A stretch of 64,000 nt of DNA from Onchocerca volvulus (Eukaryota > Nematoda > Chromadorea > Rhabditida > Onchocercidae), in contig HG738138.1 of NCBI GenBank assembly GCA_000499405.2, positions 20,189,753 to 20,253,752 on the forward strand, written 5' to 3'. This document shows positions 17,657 through 35,000 of this stretch, one piece after another. How positions within the stretch are numbered: the first letter of the stretch is position 1; every line of letters starts with the position of its first letter. The translations under genes and the position numbers were made by a program. The notes below the pieces were generated by a model, which worked only from the letters and a program-made list of their open reading frames with translations, did not search any database and was not told the origin of the DNA.

Positions 17657-19210
17657 TCTATGTGTTTTCGTTGAAAATTTTTTTATTAACTGTTGTGAAC
17701 TGATTTGTTGCTGTTTTTCTAATAGGAACTTTAATGATTTCTGTTTTCGTAGTGCTATTTAGTGAGAACCCATTAATGTTTATTCATAAGGTAAATATCT
17801 TTATCTGCTTTTTCTTGCACGTATTTATAATCTATCTCATTAAAAAATGGCGAGTTTTAAAACTTTCAAGGAATCAAGAGGAAGAATCTAAATTGTTAAT
17901 ATGAATATTCGGATCATTTCGAAGTTTTCCGAAACTTTTTTTTGTTTACAGTTCTCGAAATCAACTTATATTCGTTTTGCTATGTAGAACGATGTTGGCT
18001 TCGATCCGTTACTGCATCTTGTTCCTACCTTTCTCATGGCAAAAATTTATTCTAATTAAAGTCATTTTTGATGTGCACTTCGTACTTCGTGTCTTAGACT
18101 CATGCGCAATATGCGTAAATAAAACGAAGAAATTTGTTTTCTTGTGACATATTATTGATTTCCCACAGCAGTATTATGAGTGATACAAAAATTTGCTGTC
18201 ACCAAAGGTATATAGTTCCATCAATCCTTGTTTAAAAAAGCTCCTTGGATTACTGCCTATCTCATTTTACTTTCTCGAGCATCTTATTTGTGTTTAGAAC
18301 GTAGGTTGATTCTGTGTGTTTATGAGCAGTGATATGCTTGAATGAATTCAGGTGTTCTCTCAGCTTTTTTATCGGTTTACTTCAAACAATTTATAATACG
18401 AGTTTCGTGGTGAAATTTATAAAAGAATCGCGTGAATCACAGACTTCAGTTTGAGGCTTCATAAAATTGGGAAAATGAGAGAAGACGCAGCAACCTGTGA
18501 GAAAAAAGGTTAATCATTAATTACAAAAGAAGGTCAAAGGGGTGACAAAAGTACAGGCACAGTTTCCAATTTTTCTTGAGTTTATTGGATTCAGAGTATT
18601 TCAAATACTGCACTTTGTTTCTTGTTTTCTGTGTATATCACCACAACAAGTTGCATTGTTTCATGTTGTTGATTTGTTTCCCTTATGAAAAATTAGCGAG
18701 ATATTGATTTTGCACTTTGTTTCTTATTTTCTAAAAAATTGCGGCCTTTGACAATCCGAACGAAATCGTGTCATTTGGTTCAGTTTAATTTTCATGTTTG
18801 CCGATTTATCCATCAGTTAGACATGAAATCAAAGAGTATGAAGTGGCAGGATTGTTTTAGTGCAATCGAGAGGGGATCAAGCAGAAATCTTTTCGCAAGA
18901 CTTCCGAGGAATCTATTTATCTCTTGTTGACTGCAGCTTGCATAACTTACGCCATTATCTTATGGTGATTGTGATTGCCTGATATGTATCGATGTTGAGT
19001 CGCAAATAAAAATTTTGCCTGGAAATCAGGCCAGCACTCCGTAATAAGAAGTTTAGTATGTGGTACACAAGCGACTATGCGATTATGAATACCAGTGATA
19101 TATTCGAGATAAGCTAGTGTACTATGTAATCTCTTTTTAATAATTTTTTCACAGTATCATTCCTTCAGCTGAATAATTGCACAGTCCTTGCTGACTTTCC
19201 ATGCACATCG

Positions 19211-19242
<32 letters not shown>

Positions 19243-20248
19243 GTAATAATTTAATATCGATAGACTTTGGACGGATTTCGAAATTGTTATAGGTACTTTT
19301 TATGGACTATTATTTCTTGCTTCAATGCATTTTCTTTTTTTTTTTTTTTTGTTACTGTGAGTAGTAACGATTTTTCTCTGTCCGTAATGCTTCCTTTTCT
19401 TTCTAAGTTCCATTTGACAGATTCTCTACACACTTTTTTTCCTTCATTCTCTTAAGATAATTTGCAGAAACTTTTTAACAATATTGTAACATCGCTTGTT
19501 TACCTTAATACTGTCAAATGATTTATATACTAACATCAAAATTATGGATGAATTTATCAATACTGTCAACTGCAATATGTCAGGAATAATTTAGTTTGTC
19601 GTATGGCTCAATTGTTAGGCAAATTTTATATGTTTTTCTATGAAGTTATGAAGTTGAAGTTCGTATTATCCTCCATTCATGCATGATATTATCTAACTAC
19701 CATTTACATGCATTTTTCGTGTAAAGTGTCGTCAGAGTTGTGGATGAAAATTAACACTGTCAATGCAATGTATCAAGAATAATTTAATTTGTGGTATCGC
19801 TCAATCGCTCAGTTGTTAGGCAAATTTCCTGCTTCGTTTGCTTTATGATCGCCCTTTTTTACATCTGGAATTTTTTTTTTGTATACTTTGTTCTGTTTTA
19901 TCTACAGTTTTAATTCAGATTTAGTACAGTACACGATTCGAAAGGAACAATCGACAAGTAAATAATTGCTGTTTTAAAATGAGTTTAAACTGTTCATATT
20001 TTTCGAAAAATTACATCTCTCTTTTTATAGTGAAATATTTTAAATTTTAAGGTTTCAACGGAAATCTTTCATTGTCGGGCTAGCTAACTGCAAAAACAAA
20101 ATAATCAGGACTGGCTTTAATGAAGATGGTGCCGTCTGCTTTCTTCAGTTGTTCCTGAACTGTATTTAATCACTATTTGATTTCTTCTGTTACCGTTGAT
20201 TAATTAATATATGACATTATGATTTATCATTTATTTGTGAAAGTAAAA
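17657..20248. other. Intergenic region, TIM50 to glutaminyl cyclase
   Basis: No exon could be supported in this 2.6-kb stretch. It holds TIM50's 3' UTR, the cyclase promoter, and long T runs near 19209-19238 and 19333-19350. Two similar segments near 19500-19620 and 19740-19825 share phrases such as ATACTGTCAA-type text, AATGTATCAAGAATAATTTA versus ATATGTCAGGAATAATTTAG, and CAATTGTTAGGCAAATTT versus CAGTTGTTAGGCAAATTT. They look like a diverged local duplication spaced about 200 bp apart. Confidence 0.5.
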
Positions 20249-23505
<3,257 letters not shown>

Positions 23506-24572
23506 GATACGGCGCACTCGGAATTTTAATTTAGAAACAAATTAAATAAGATTATGATAGATCTTCATTTTTAGTACAGATTGTAAAAAAAAATGATTTA
23601 AAAAATATCTGGACGGTGTAAAGAATACCACATTGACAGATGCTTACCAGAGTTATGGATCCTTTATTTTTCGCGTATGTCTTTATCTTAAAATTTTTTT
23701 ATTGCTTTTGGTATGTAAATTTTGTAGTATTACAAATGCCTTTAAACGAATATTCAGTCACAAATCATGTCAAAGTATGTAAATTTCAAATGGTGATATT
23801 TATGTAACCACCAGTTTTGCTTTTTAATGATTGTTTTCGGTCGTATTTATATAATGATTTTATCTGAAATGCTTTAGAAATTCCGAGTGCCCAGATCCTT
23901 AGAATCTATCCCACGAGATATGGGATAGAATAATATTTATTTTCAATAAAATTAATAAAATTATTTATATCAAAATCATAATAAACGAGAATTAATGACT
24001 AGAAACATTTTTCATTTTTTTATCGGAACACTTCTCAAATTTAAAAAGAGCCTTGCCCTTCTTACGCTTTTATTCTTTAATCTTTGTGAATTTCTTCGTA
24101 GAATTGAGATCAGTTAGTGGTCATTCAAAGATTCGTTTACTAACTAATTCATTTATTCGGTTGCTGTATTCAATTTGAATTACTGCTTCCGACATTAGTA
24201 ATGGAAAAGATTGTTTAGGCTAATATCTACTGATATATTGGTTGTGATTTTCATATTTTTATTTTATTTTATTTTGTCAGGTTATTTACGTATTCTATTT
24301 ACTCGATATGTTTATTTGCTGTGGTATGAAATTTTTCCTAATTTTATTGGTAACTGTTGTTATCTGGTCATAATAACAGAATGCTTTATGCTTCATGTTT
24401 TTTCATTCCAGAAAGTTATAAAATCATGCAGGATGCGAAATTGGTAATAGGGAAACAGTTAAAATATGATATTCAGTAATAAGTTGTCTATAAGCTAACT
24501 ATGTCAATTCACAAAAAGCATTTAGATTTTTTTTTTTTGCTTCATAAAATTGAATAATGAAATAGTTAAGGA

Positions 24573-24638
24573 CCCCAAAGGTGTTATTAATAGTCCAACT
24601 GTATTCCCCAAAGATGTTATTAATAGTCCAACTACACC
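24573..24638. repeat. Tandem repeat, 2 copies of 33 bp
   Basis: Two adjacent copies share CCCCAAAG(G/A)TGTTATTAATA and then GTCCAACT, with differences only near the unit ends. A further partial echo (GTTATTAATA) occurs at about 24764. No coding potential. Confidence 0.85.
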
Positions 24639-27600
24639 CCAATTACTTGAATGGGAAATGCAATAAAGAGAAAACAATATGTGTGTGCATATGTTATTAG
24701 CAATGAAATTGGTTTCTGAGTCATATGTTGCAATGCTAAAGGTATTGGAAAAGTGCAAAGAGCGTTATTAATATTAAAATTACTGATAATAGGCCCGGAA
24801 TCATTAAAAACAGGCTATATACCAACATATGAATTTCTATGGGCCATAGAAACTTTTGAATGTTTCGAAAAGACAGCAGCATTTACTGATCACTGCCTGT
24901 GAGTAATTTTTTCCATTATTTAATGCGGAAGGTTGGGATATAAATCTTCGTATTGGATTGCTTTTTGATTTGAATGATTATTTTTGGCAATCTTGGAAAA
25001 ATAAGAATGGTTGTAAAATATCAATACTTAAATGATATAATCAATGACTTCTTAATATGTATAATCATTTTGTTCGGGTATTTCTTAGTGCATCGACAGG
25101 AAAAGGCACCAAAACTGCAGGAGAAAATGGAGAGTTCGAAAGATAGAAGAATGATGAAACGCTGATACAAAAGGTAGACGATAATATAACTATTGTTTTT
25201 GCGATGGTCCTCAATGCTGGGTATTGAGGTTTCTGTAAGTTTGCAGGATTAATGTCATATTCATTAACGAACTTGACAATTTTTTTCATAGGTAGCTTTT
25301 TGCAATTCCACGCAACTTATAATTTTAGAGAAATCGGGATTCTCGTAATAGCCATGCATAAGATTAGCACTAGTACTTTCAATAATATGAAAAGTTCCAT
25401 AATGTCTGTTTGTCGATGCCAATACCAGATAATAATGCAATTTTGTAAACATCTTCTTTGCAGAGCACGTATATAAAATTAAGATTCCGACGAACACGTT
25501 GAAAACAAGCTTATACTTTTCCCTATATTTTTCAGGTTTATATTTCTCATCAATTTGTGCAATTTAGGTGATTAATTATCGCACCTTTTATTCCTCAGAT
25601 CCTCTCTAGCAGATTTCGTCATTTACGACTTGCAATCTATAAAAAAGAAATTGGTTTGGGAAGAAATTTTTGAACAATAAAATCCAAACTTCTCCTTCAA
25701 AAAATTAGCTAATATTCTCTCATTCAATGGATTACTAAATTTGCACTCAAGATATTCATACTTTCTAACTGTATAATATTATTAACTCTGTGTTTTTCTG
25801 TTAACTTCCTCTAGTAAATTTAACTGTCATGTTTTATCAGTTGGTTATAAGAAAGTTCTTTTCTCGATTTTTCCAGCAATCATAAGTTTTCACTATAAAT
25901 ATAACATGCATGAATAATAAACGACTTTTTCTGTGCGGTTTTATTTCTTACCTTTTTACGGATCATTAATATTGTTTCGTTTCAACAATCTCCAAGATAA
26001 AAAAAAATCAGCAAGTCAATACCTCTTTATTTCAATACTTTTTCAGTTGGCCAACTTTTTTGTTGAAAAAGAGATTGGTGAAGTACGTCTCTGAAAATCT
26101 GGAAAGCGATTCAGAGATAAGAGGATGAGACACTCCAACATCTCATAATGGAATTTAAAATACCTGGAATCATCAACAGATTCAAAAAAAAAAAAAAAAA
26201 GGCGGGTATTCATAACTAATTTTCTTTCCACTCTTTAAAATCAGAATCTGGAAATGTTTGGAAATTCCTGAAAAAGAATGGATACAACTGAAAAACAAAC
26301 AAATGCGCTAAAGAGATGACAGCAACTAATGCATTCAAACAAACAGTCATTTTACAGAATTGTGAATATTACTTCTCTAAATGTATACAAAGTCTTATAC
26401 ACCTGGTACATAAAGTTTGGCATTTAAAATAAGTTTTGTTTCGTTTTTAAAGGTAACAATTAAGTATGGTATGCTCTAGAGAAGATTAATAAAACACTGC
26501 TTCCTTACAATTATAGCATAAATGAGGTGCTGAACTTTGACCTCCATCAATTTTTTTCTTGATTCGAATCGATAAAAGCTAGTATCTATTAAGACCATTT
26601 AATGAGACATTTAAGAGATTTCCATCATTTTCTTGTCCCAATGCCACTACATCATCGCTTCAAAACTTCATTACTGTTGTTTGTTTTCAGTTCTTTTTCT
26701 CATTCTGAACAGTTTCTTCCTTATATTTTATTTTATGTTAAAGGAAATAAATTTGAAAAAAGGCTTGTTCAGAAGGCTGTAAAAAATTTGCGAAATGAGG
26801 TTCATTGCAAATTATAGGTTTAGAAAATTGTAAACTAGTTTTTTCAGAGCTGATATATACATCAACCTTCTTGAAAACTTCCATCTGACAGTGAAGGATC
26901 ATATCTTGGTCATTCCACTGGAAATAGTTTATAATTCGGGTAAGATTTCAGCAGTGGCTAGCCTTCTGTGATTGATTATTGATTGAATTTGCTGTTTTGA
27001 AACTTCCAGAAATAAGCACAACTAAGGACATAATTTTCAACGGTGATAAAAATTTCAACCAAACATAGTTGAAATTCCCCTCCATTTTTAAATTTTGCAT
27101 TGATTTAGTGCTACAGAAATGAAGATTAATGAAGAAGTATGTGCAATACGTATGTCTCATTCTACTTTTAACAAATTCCTTTGATTCAGTTCAAACAATT
27201 TATTATGATGCAGTATTAATAACATCTTTCACTGTTCTCAAAAAGATCTATTTGCAATATTTTTTAGTTGGCCGAGAAGAAAGACTTAGCCATTTGTTAA
27301 ACTAACCTAACCTAACTAGCAGGACAATATCAGAAAATGATCTGAAGGCTGTTATCATAAGTTTTTTTTAAGTGATTATGATAGTATATCTTCCAACTAG
27401 CAAAATATGTCTAATGCTGCATTACGTATAATCCATATGTCATATTTTGCCGTAGATTATTCTTAATAAAACTTCATGGTCAACACGCTATGCACTATTT
27501 TCTTGGTGGTACCAATGGCGAGACTACTTATTCTCAAAATTTTTAATATTAAGTTTTACTGGATAACATCAAAAATATTTCATCAATAAATGCATGAATA

Positions 27601-29954
27601 TTTGTATCGTTTGGCAAATCTGTGCATTTTTAGAGATATGTACTTGTTGGTGAATTGATCATAATTGAAATTTGATCTTTTCAGCCTACTCGATATTTTA
27701 CGCAAAGTTTAAAAATTTAATTTTATTGTTGCGCTCATTTTATACTCTGAAGAATATCTTATCATTGGATTTATTGTTTAAATGACTAGAAATTAAAAAG
27801 CAATGAATAAATAGCAAATCAAATATTCATTTATCATAATTATTATATTCAGATTACATATTCTGCTGAGAGAGAACTGAATGATGATGTCATTTTTCTG
27901 GATAATATTTTATTTACATTTTTACTACAAAAATAATTCGAATACTCATAAATTTATGTTTATTTTTTCCACATAAATCAATCAGATAAATGCTTATTTT
28001 TGATTGGTTTCCTGTCATAATTAAAAGTAATATTAAGAAGATGATAGTTTCATTTCTAAAAAACCATTTGATGTTAATGTGTTAAGCTTCAGTTTGAATT
28101 TCATTATAATTATGTAGTTTGCTTACCAAGGCAATCGTAAGCCTTTTTAATTTCTTTTTTTGACTAATTGACAGCTAACATAATTATTTAGCGAAAAGTA
28201 TCATCAAAAAAAAAAAAAGAAAGATTTTTATAAATAGCATTGCTGGTATTAATTTTTCTTCATCTTCTGTCCTACTTTATTGCTCTTCAGTTTCAATAAA
28301 TTACAAATTATCCCAACCATCACAGCCACTTGCATATTTTATCTTCAAATCCAGAAAATTTACAAATATCTTATCACAGACTGGAATTATTGATTTCATT
28401 TTCATTGTAATAATTATAACCGATGACTTATTTTTATCACAAATCAATTCATGAAAAATTAGATCAAGTAATCTTTCTGGAAGGATAGCCTTCATATTTT
28501 CTGCACGTTCCTTAGCACAATTAGCCTACTACATGCAAAAAATAGAACGATCCTTCCCTGAAAGATTCCATTTTCCGGAATGTTTAGAACCAGTTGATGT
28601 TTTTTTCTGTCTTCTAACTGCTTGCTTCACATGTGTTTTCACACTTCATTATTACGGAACAGTTGGATATCCAATAGGAATAAAAATATTTACTTTCGAA
28701 GTTAATCAGTGAAGAAAAACGAGTTTTTGATTACAATAGGATCAATTAGTGAAAGTTTTTGTGAGAATTTTAAGAGAATATGGATAGAGTCTCAACAATT
28801 CCTCATGTAAATCTTTATTAAACATTGCATGTTCAAGCCTAAGTTTGCTGTTATTTCAAAGCACTTGATTTGTTTTAAAAATCTTGACAAAATAGAATTC
28901 ATCAATTATAGTCTTCAAGTTAATGAAATCAGATTTTACAAATATACAGTTTAAACGAAGTTAAATTTGAAGGTTGGTGAATTTTTTAGGAAGTCAAAAA
29001 GAAACCTGTGAATCTGGCATGTACTGGTCCTTCAGATTTGGTTATTTTCGGCATTTCACTAATGCTACTAGAATGATTTAGATGATATTTCATAACTAAA
29101 CTAATGTCACAGTTTGATCAATATACTTTGAATAATAGCAGCTCGTTTTAGCTCTTTAATGCTTGTTATTTTTAAAATTTCTTCCTTTGCGAGAATATTT
29201 CAAATGTGGCTCCTGTGGAAACAATTTTAGGTTTTTTTTTTTGCTTTCAAATTACGATTATGCTGGAAAAAGTTCTTGATGATTCAAAATCATTAATTTT
29301 TGCTGAATTCTAACTAAACTATGAACGTTTTAGCAAGGAATTAATCCTTAACAAAACTAGGCATATTACATGTATAAATTAAACATTTCTATATACATAT
29401 TTTAATTTCAGAATATATATATATATATTAGGAAAAAGCTTTGAAACGAAGAATATTTTATATTTCATTGTTGTTCCTTTTAAGATGCCGGAACCTAATG
29501 ATTTTAACATAAAAAATTGCATGAAATTGAACTGTTTGATATTTAAAATACACCCTTAAGCAATAGATTAAGCTTATAAAGTCAAATTAATATCAAAATC
29601 AAAACATTGGTGGTTGCTGATGAAAATTTTACATTTGTTAATTCTGAAATATGTATAACTGTTGTTTGAATTTGAATGAGCGGTCCATCTCATGTTGAAG
29701 TGTTCAATAAGTCGGTCATTAAAGCGAATTTTTGTCCAATATTGATGTGGAAAATGAGACTGAAGAAATGGCTGGAAAGAGTGATGATTTCTTCGCAATT
29801 CAAATTTGATTGCCTACAAGCATGAAAAAAGCATAGATTTGAGGGTTGTGTTGTCATCATGTAGAACAAACACTCGACACATTTCGAAAAGCAATGTTTT
29901 GAAAAAGAAAATAATGAATCAATAATTTTCTCTAAGTGTGCGGAACTATGTTAA

Positions 29955-30036
29955 AATATCTTTGGATGGTGATTGTAGAAACTGCCGATTTCTACAATAT
30001 CTTTGAATGATGCTTGCAGAAATTGTCGATTTTATC
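29955..30036. repeat. Degenerate tandem repeat, 2 copies of 41 bp
   Basis: AATATCTTTGGATGGTGATT and AATATCTTTGAATGATGCTT start the two copies, and each continues with GTAGAAACTGCCGATTT or GCAGAAATTGTCGATTT. Identity is about 80 percent, so this is an older duplication than the one at 24573. Confidence 0.75.
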
Positions 30037-32067
30037 AGACATGGATATAGTTCAAAAGTAAAAGATATCTCAAAATCAATTTCATTTTGAAAAATGCTTA
30101 GTTCTTGCTTATTTAGGATAAAATAAATGTAGACGGACATCTGCTACACAGTTATCAAATGTGATTATAATTTGGCAGGTGTGATTAATTACGAAAGTTC
30201 CCGAAATTATATTTCTGATGCTATTCTGAGTCTTAAGTCTTACCAGTATGAAGGAAGTTACGGTAGTATGAAAACTGATATCCACACATTTGTCGTGTGT
30301 TACATATGCACGTATTTAGTGATGACATAAATGATTTTGATTCTTCTTCAGCGATTGAGGAGTACTCAGTAATGCGAAGTGCTGATAATAAATGAATTGT
30401 CTATTGACAAATTGATCGCCCAGAAATCCAGCTATAATTAATGGAATACACCTACGGATGTAATGTATTGCTTTCCTTTTCCTCTCTAAAAAAATTACTT
30501 CTGTATCTCATAGCCACTGTGAACTATCTAACTAGCAAGTGAAATCCTTCCACATTTTCCAGTTAAACCGAAATTATTCTTCAGGAACGGAAATACTCGC
30601 TAAAGTCTTTGAAATTGATTATTTGGTGAGAAATTTTTTAAAATAAAGAATTCGGTTGTAATAAAGAATGTAAAAATATTTCTGCTCATTGATGATATTA
30701 TTTAACAAAGATGGAGGAATTTCTTATAATCTTCTGTTCGTTGTCATTCTCGGCGCGATCATGATTAATAAAGAATAATTATTCCTTCTAGAAAATAATG
30801 CAGTTTTCTTACTTTGAATATTGAAAGTTTCATTTATTTCCCGACCGAGATCATCAGTTTATGAAATCATTTGATGTGATTTATTTCTTCAGATGACTCT
30901 TGGAATATGAAGTTTTCGGTACATATGTTCTACCGATAAATGTACTGTCTTCTTTTCGATATTATTTAAAACAAAGATTTATATATCGTTACCGGATGTG
31001 CAACTTGTGAGATTTATTTTGAACTAATTTAAACCAATTTTAATTTTTTTCCAGATCTTTTACAATTTCAGAAAATATTTAACTGATTTTCATTGAAAGG
31101 ACATTTAATTAGTTGTCACTGGATGAAAATTTACTTCCTTCTCTCCCTTTAAATCTTATGATTCTCTTTCGTCACTCTACTCAGTGAAAATGCTGCCGGA
31201 TGATGAATTATTTTTTCTGAGTCGAGCTCTTTCCTGACACAACGCAAAAAATATGACTAATTTTAAAATCTCTGTTTAAACTTGCTTTTTCAGAACTGAG
31301 ACTTCGATAAGTGGTAACCAAACTACTTGTAACTTGAAGCTCACTTCATCGCTGGAAAATTTTTCATCTTTTTCTTAAATTAACAGACCTTTACTTATTG
31401 TGATTTATTACGTGTACTATTAATACAAATCTCGTTTTCATCAAAGCTTATCTTTGAATTTCACTTTTTTATTTTCAGCTTATTTTTCTCTGCCACAATT
31501 TATGCTAAATGATTTTAGTATAAAACGATTTTGTAATTTTCTCATTTCAAATTTAAATGTTTTTGCAACTGAATAACTAAATTTCGAACTGAATAGATAA
31601 CAGAGTTTATCGATTCATGCACAAAATCTGCATGATTATATTTCAAAATATGTTTCAAATTCGAATATAGTTCACATTACTTCAATTCATTTCCTCATTG
31701 ATTCCTTGTGAATACTATAACAATAGTGTAATTTTTGATGGTTAAAAATCGAAGGATCGAGAAGCATTTTTAATTTTTTATTGACATTTCATCTTTTAAT
31801 CAGTATTCCTACTTTATTTTATAATGTTTTTGATTTATTTGCTGGTAGAGACCAATATTTACTTCAACATTTCTGGAGAAAATCCTACATATATGTAAAC
31901 ATTTCTGGTCTTCAAGGGGATCAAATGGTGGATTAATAAAGAATTCTTTTCATTTTATAATTGTAACATATGGCATTTAAGGATGCAAAAGTATCTCGTA
32001 ACTCTTATTGTTTCAGAAATAAACCATCCATGGAATATCGAATTGCAGATAAGTGTTCTTCTAATGC

Positions 32068-35000
32068 ATGATGAAAATGCATAAACTATTTCATTATTTA
32101 CAACAAATTTACCAAAAGTTTCACTTAAATAATTTATTACCATTTGTTGTACTGATTTCATATACATTGATTGGCGCTGCTATTTTCCGCAAGCTCGAAT
32201 TGGAACGTGATTTACGTGAAAGGGAACTGTTTCGTAAGAGGTATTACTACGCTTTTGATCAGGTAAAATTTATATGACTGCTGCCGTCAATAACAACATT
32301 GTTGCGCAAAAACTGAGTTGACGTTTAATTTTTAGCCTGTTTTGTAACTTTTCTCAGTTTTATTGCTTAAATAGTTGGTGTTCAGACCAAAAAAAAAAAA
32401 TAAGAAATAAAGAAGAAAAAAAAGTGAATTCCATTGTTTTTAGGCCGACACTGGAATAACATCATTTACTATATACTATTTCAGTTTATATAACATTTAC
32501 TTACAATTAATACTGAAGGCTATAAAATTTTCAATCAGATATAAAGCAATAAGCTGCACTTTTTCCAAATAAAAACTTGAATTTTTGCTAAAAAGTCCTG
32601 TTATCATTGACCAGTGTAAACTAAAACTATTCCACTTTGTAGAGTTGAAGCCTGAAGTGACATCAATTTGACATTAGAATAATACAATAAATGAAGCTGG
32701 CGGTTACGCAATATTTAAATGAGGAAGAATAAATGAAACAAGTTGCATTTGCAGATAACGAAACGAATATTGGAGTTGCGATGTGAAGATGAAGTGATTA
32801 AAAGGGATAAAGCTTTGCAAGTGAAGTATGCGGAGGAAGCGGTGAATTGGTTCCTTGATTACACGGATTTGACAGATGTCATCCGTGAACGGAACGCCAG
32901 TAGTCCGTGGTCGTGGTACGGATCGATGTTCTATGCAGGACAGCTGTACACAACAATCGGTACAGATGTACATTCATCTTGAAGATAGAGAAAGCAAAGA
33001 AGTGATTAAACAGAATCATATCACCACTACCATTTTTATTTTCATCAGTAGCATTAGATACACAGAAGAGTGATTGATCTTAGCTGAACGTTGTGTAATG
33101 AACTGTTTCCCGTCTATTCAGCACCTATTTTTAACTTTTCATGTCTTCTTACTTTCTTCATCTAATTTTCAGGTTTAACTTTTCCAATTCACTTTCAGTC
33201 CCTCTTTCTCTTCCACTTTTCCGTTTTTTCCCAACTTTATCGTACTGTTTCTAGGCTATGGATTACCAGCAACAAAAACTCTTGCTGGCCAAATAGCCAG
33301 CATATTTTATATAATGTTCGGTATTCCAATATTTTTAATTATTCTCAAAGATGTTGGTCGATTACTGTCGCGAAGTTTTCGTAAATTTTATAAGCGATCA
33401 CGAAGTACCGGGAAAAAATTTGTAGGAAGTGTGAAAAAGATGAGCATCTCTGTAAAGTTTAGTTCCTTATTTTTTCGCTTTTCCAGTAAAAGTTGGAACT
33501 TTTCTAATAAAATTCTTAAACCAATTTTCTAAACTAGCATTCTGATTACAATCTTGTAATTTGCCCAAATTTTGGTCTATTAAAATTTCAACTTGAAAAA
33601 GAATTGATCTTTTTAGACATTATATAATCCTACCAATTTGCCAACTACAGCGGAAAGTTTTGATTCATTGCCCATGAAAGAAATTGATTTAGATCCAGAA
33701 TGTGGTACTCAGCAAAGTACAAGAAAATTGTAAGACTTTTAAGTTCAAAATATTTAGCGCTGAAATTTGAGCACAAAAAAAAATTAACTGAAAATTGTTA
33801 GTGCTATATTTCAGTACTCAGGAAAATGCATTTTCGATTCCGATCGCCCTAGCGATGCTTATCCTCTGGATTGGTTTTTCAGCAGCTTTATTTTGCCTAT
33901 ATGAGCCTGAATGGGGATACCTCACCTCAGTCTACTTTTTCTTTGTCTCCATAAGGTATTCTGAATTTCGTAGATAATATGAATTAATTTCTTAAATTTA
34001 AAAAAATGTAGAACGTTTCAAGTTCAGCTTTTGTTTTTATCAACTTTAATTGATCGATAGCACTCCAAAGAATTTTACATGGAAATTAAAAATTAACTGA
34101 AATATTAGAAAATTATTTTCAGCACGGTTGGCTTAGGCGATATTGTTCCAGGCAACAAAGACATGATGCTTGGTTACTTTCTACTAATACTTATTGGACT
34201 TGCTCTGCTGTCTATGTGCATCAATCTTATTCAAGTCAGTTAGTTAAAATTATACGATTTCTGGAATTTGGAAATCTTTTTTTATAAATATTTTGAAGAG
34301 TTTTGAAGTTTTGCTGCTTATTTTTAAAACGATATGAAAATCATTTCGCAAAGAAATTTAGTCAGCCATAATTCATTAGCTAAGTGTTTTTTTTTTTTTT
34401 TTTTTTTTTTTACCAAAATATGAATATTTCAATGATATAAGAATGCCATAAAAAACAAGTTCCTTTAAAATTAAACCTGAACTACATGGATTTTCATTTA
34501 GTTCTCTTTTTCTAGCTAAGAAACGAGAGTAAAGTTGTCTTTTATTTGTGATTATTTCATTCACTTATTTTATTCTTGATTTCCAGGTAGCTCTAGAAAG
34601 AATTCTTGGTCAACTTCTACAGGAATACATTGATGAAATTGAACGGGTAGCAGCTATTGCAAAGAATGAAACTAATTTTGGAAGCCAAGCTTCTCCTTTC
34701 GAAATTGGAATGGCTAGTAAGATTTCATGTTGCAAGACAGTCGCAAAACATTCACAAAAACCGCTGAATTATTTTGAACTGTTATCAAGTGATATCGGAC
34801 ACAAGTTTAATGACAAAATTTGCAATGGCAATAGTATAGAATTAATAATAACATAGACACTGAACATTGTTATTAGTGATGCTTAAAGAAATTTCTAAAC
34901 TTCTCTACTTCTTTTATGAAGTTCGATACTTCAGGTGGTTTGCTGACGGTTCCTTTGGACAAACAATATAAATCAATGCGGAGCTTACCAAATCGAATTA

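Larger units (their letters stand above)
23506..32067. other. 8.6-kb gene-poor region
   Basis: I found no chain of exons with coherent protein similarity on either strand. Contents: a probable 3' UTR of the cyclase with AATAAA-type signals near 23944-23960, a two-copy 33-bp tandem repeat (24573-24638), a two-copy 41-bp degenerate repeat (29955-30036), an AT dinucleotide run near 29415-29428, and a short TAACC-type triplet near 27302. Short open frames are what AT-rich random sequence gives. The distal part probably holds regulatory DNA of the K+ channel. Confidence 0.45.

Noticed and set aside
27302..27318. Telomere-like TAACC repeats
   Set aside because: Only about three units and not the nematode TTAGGC type.
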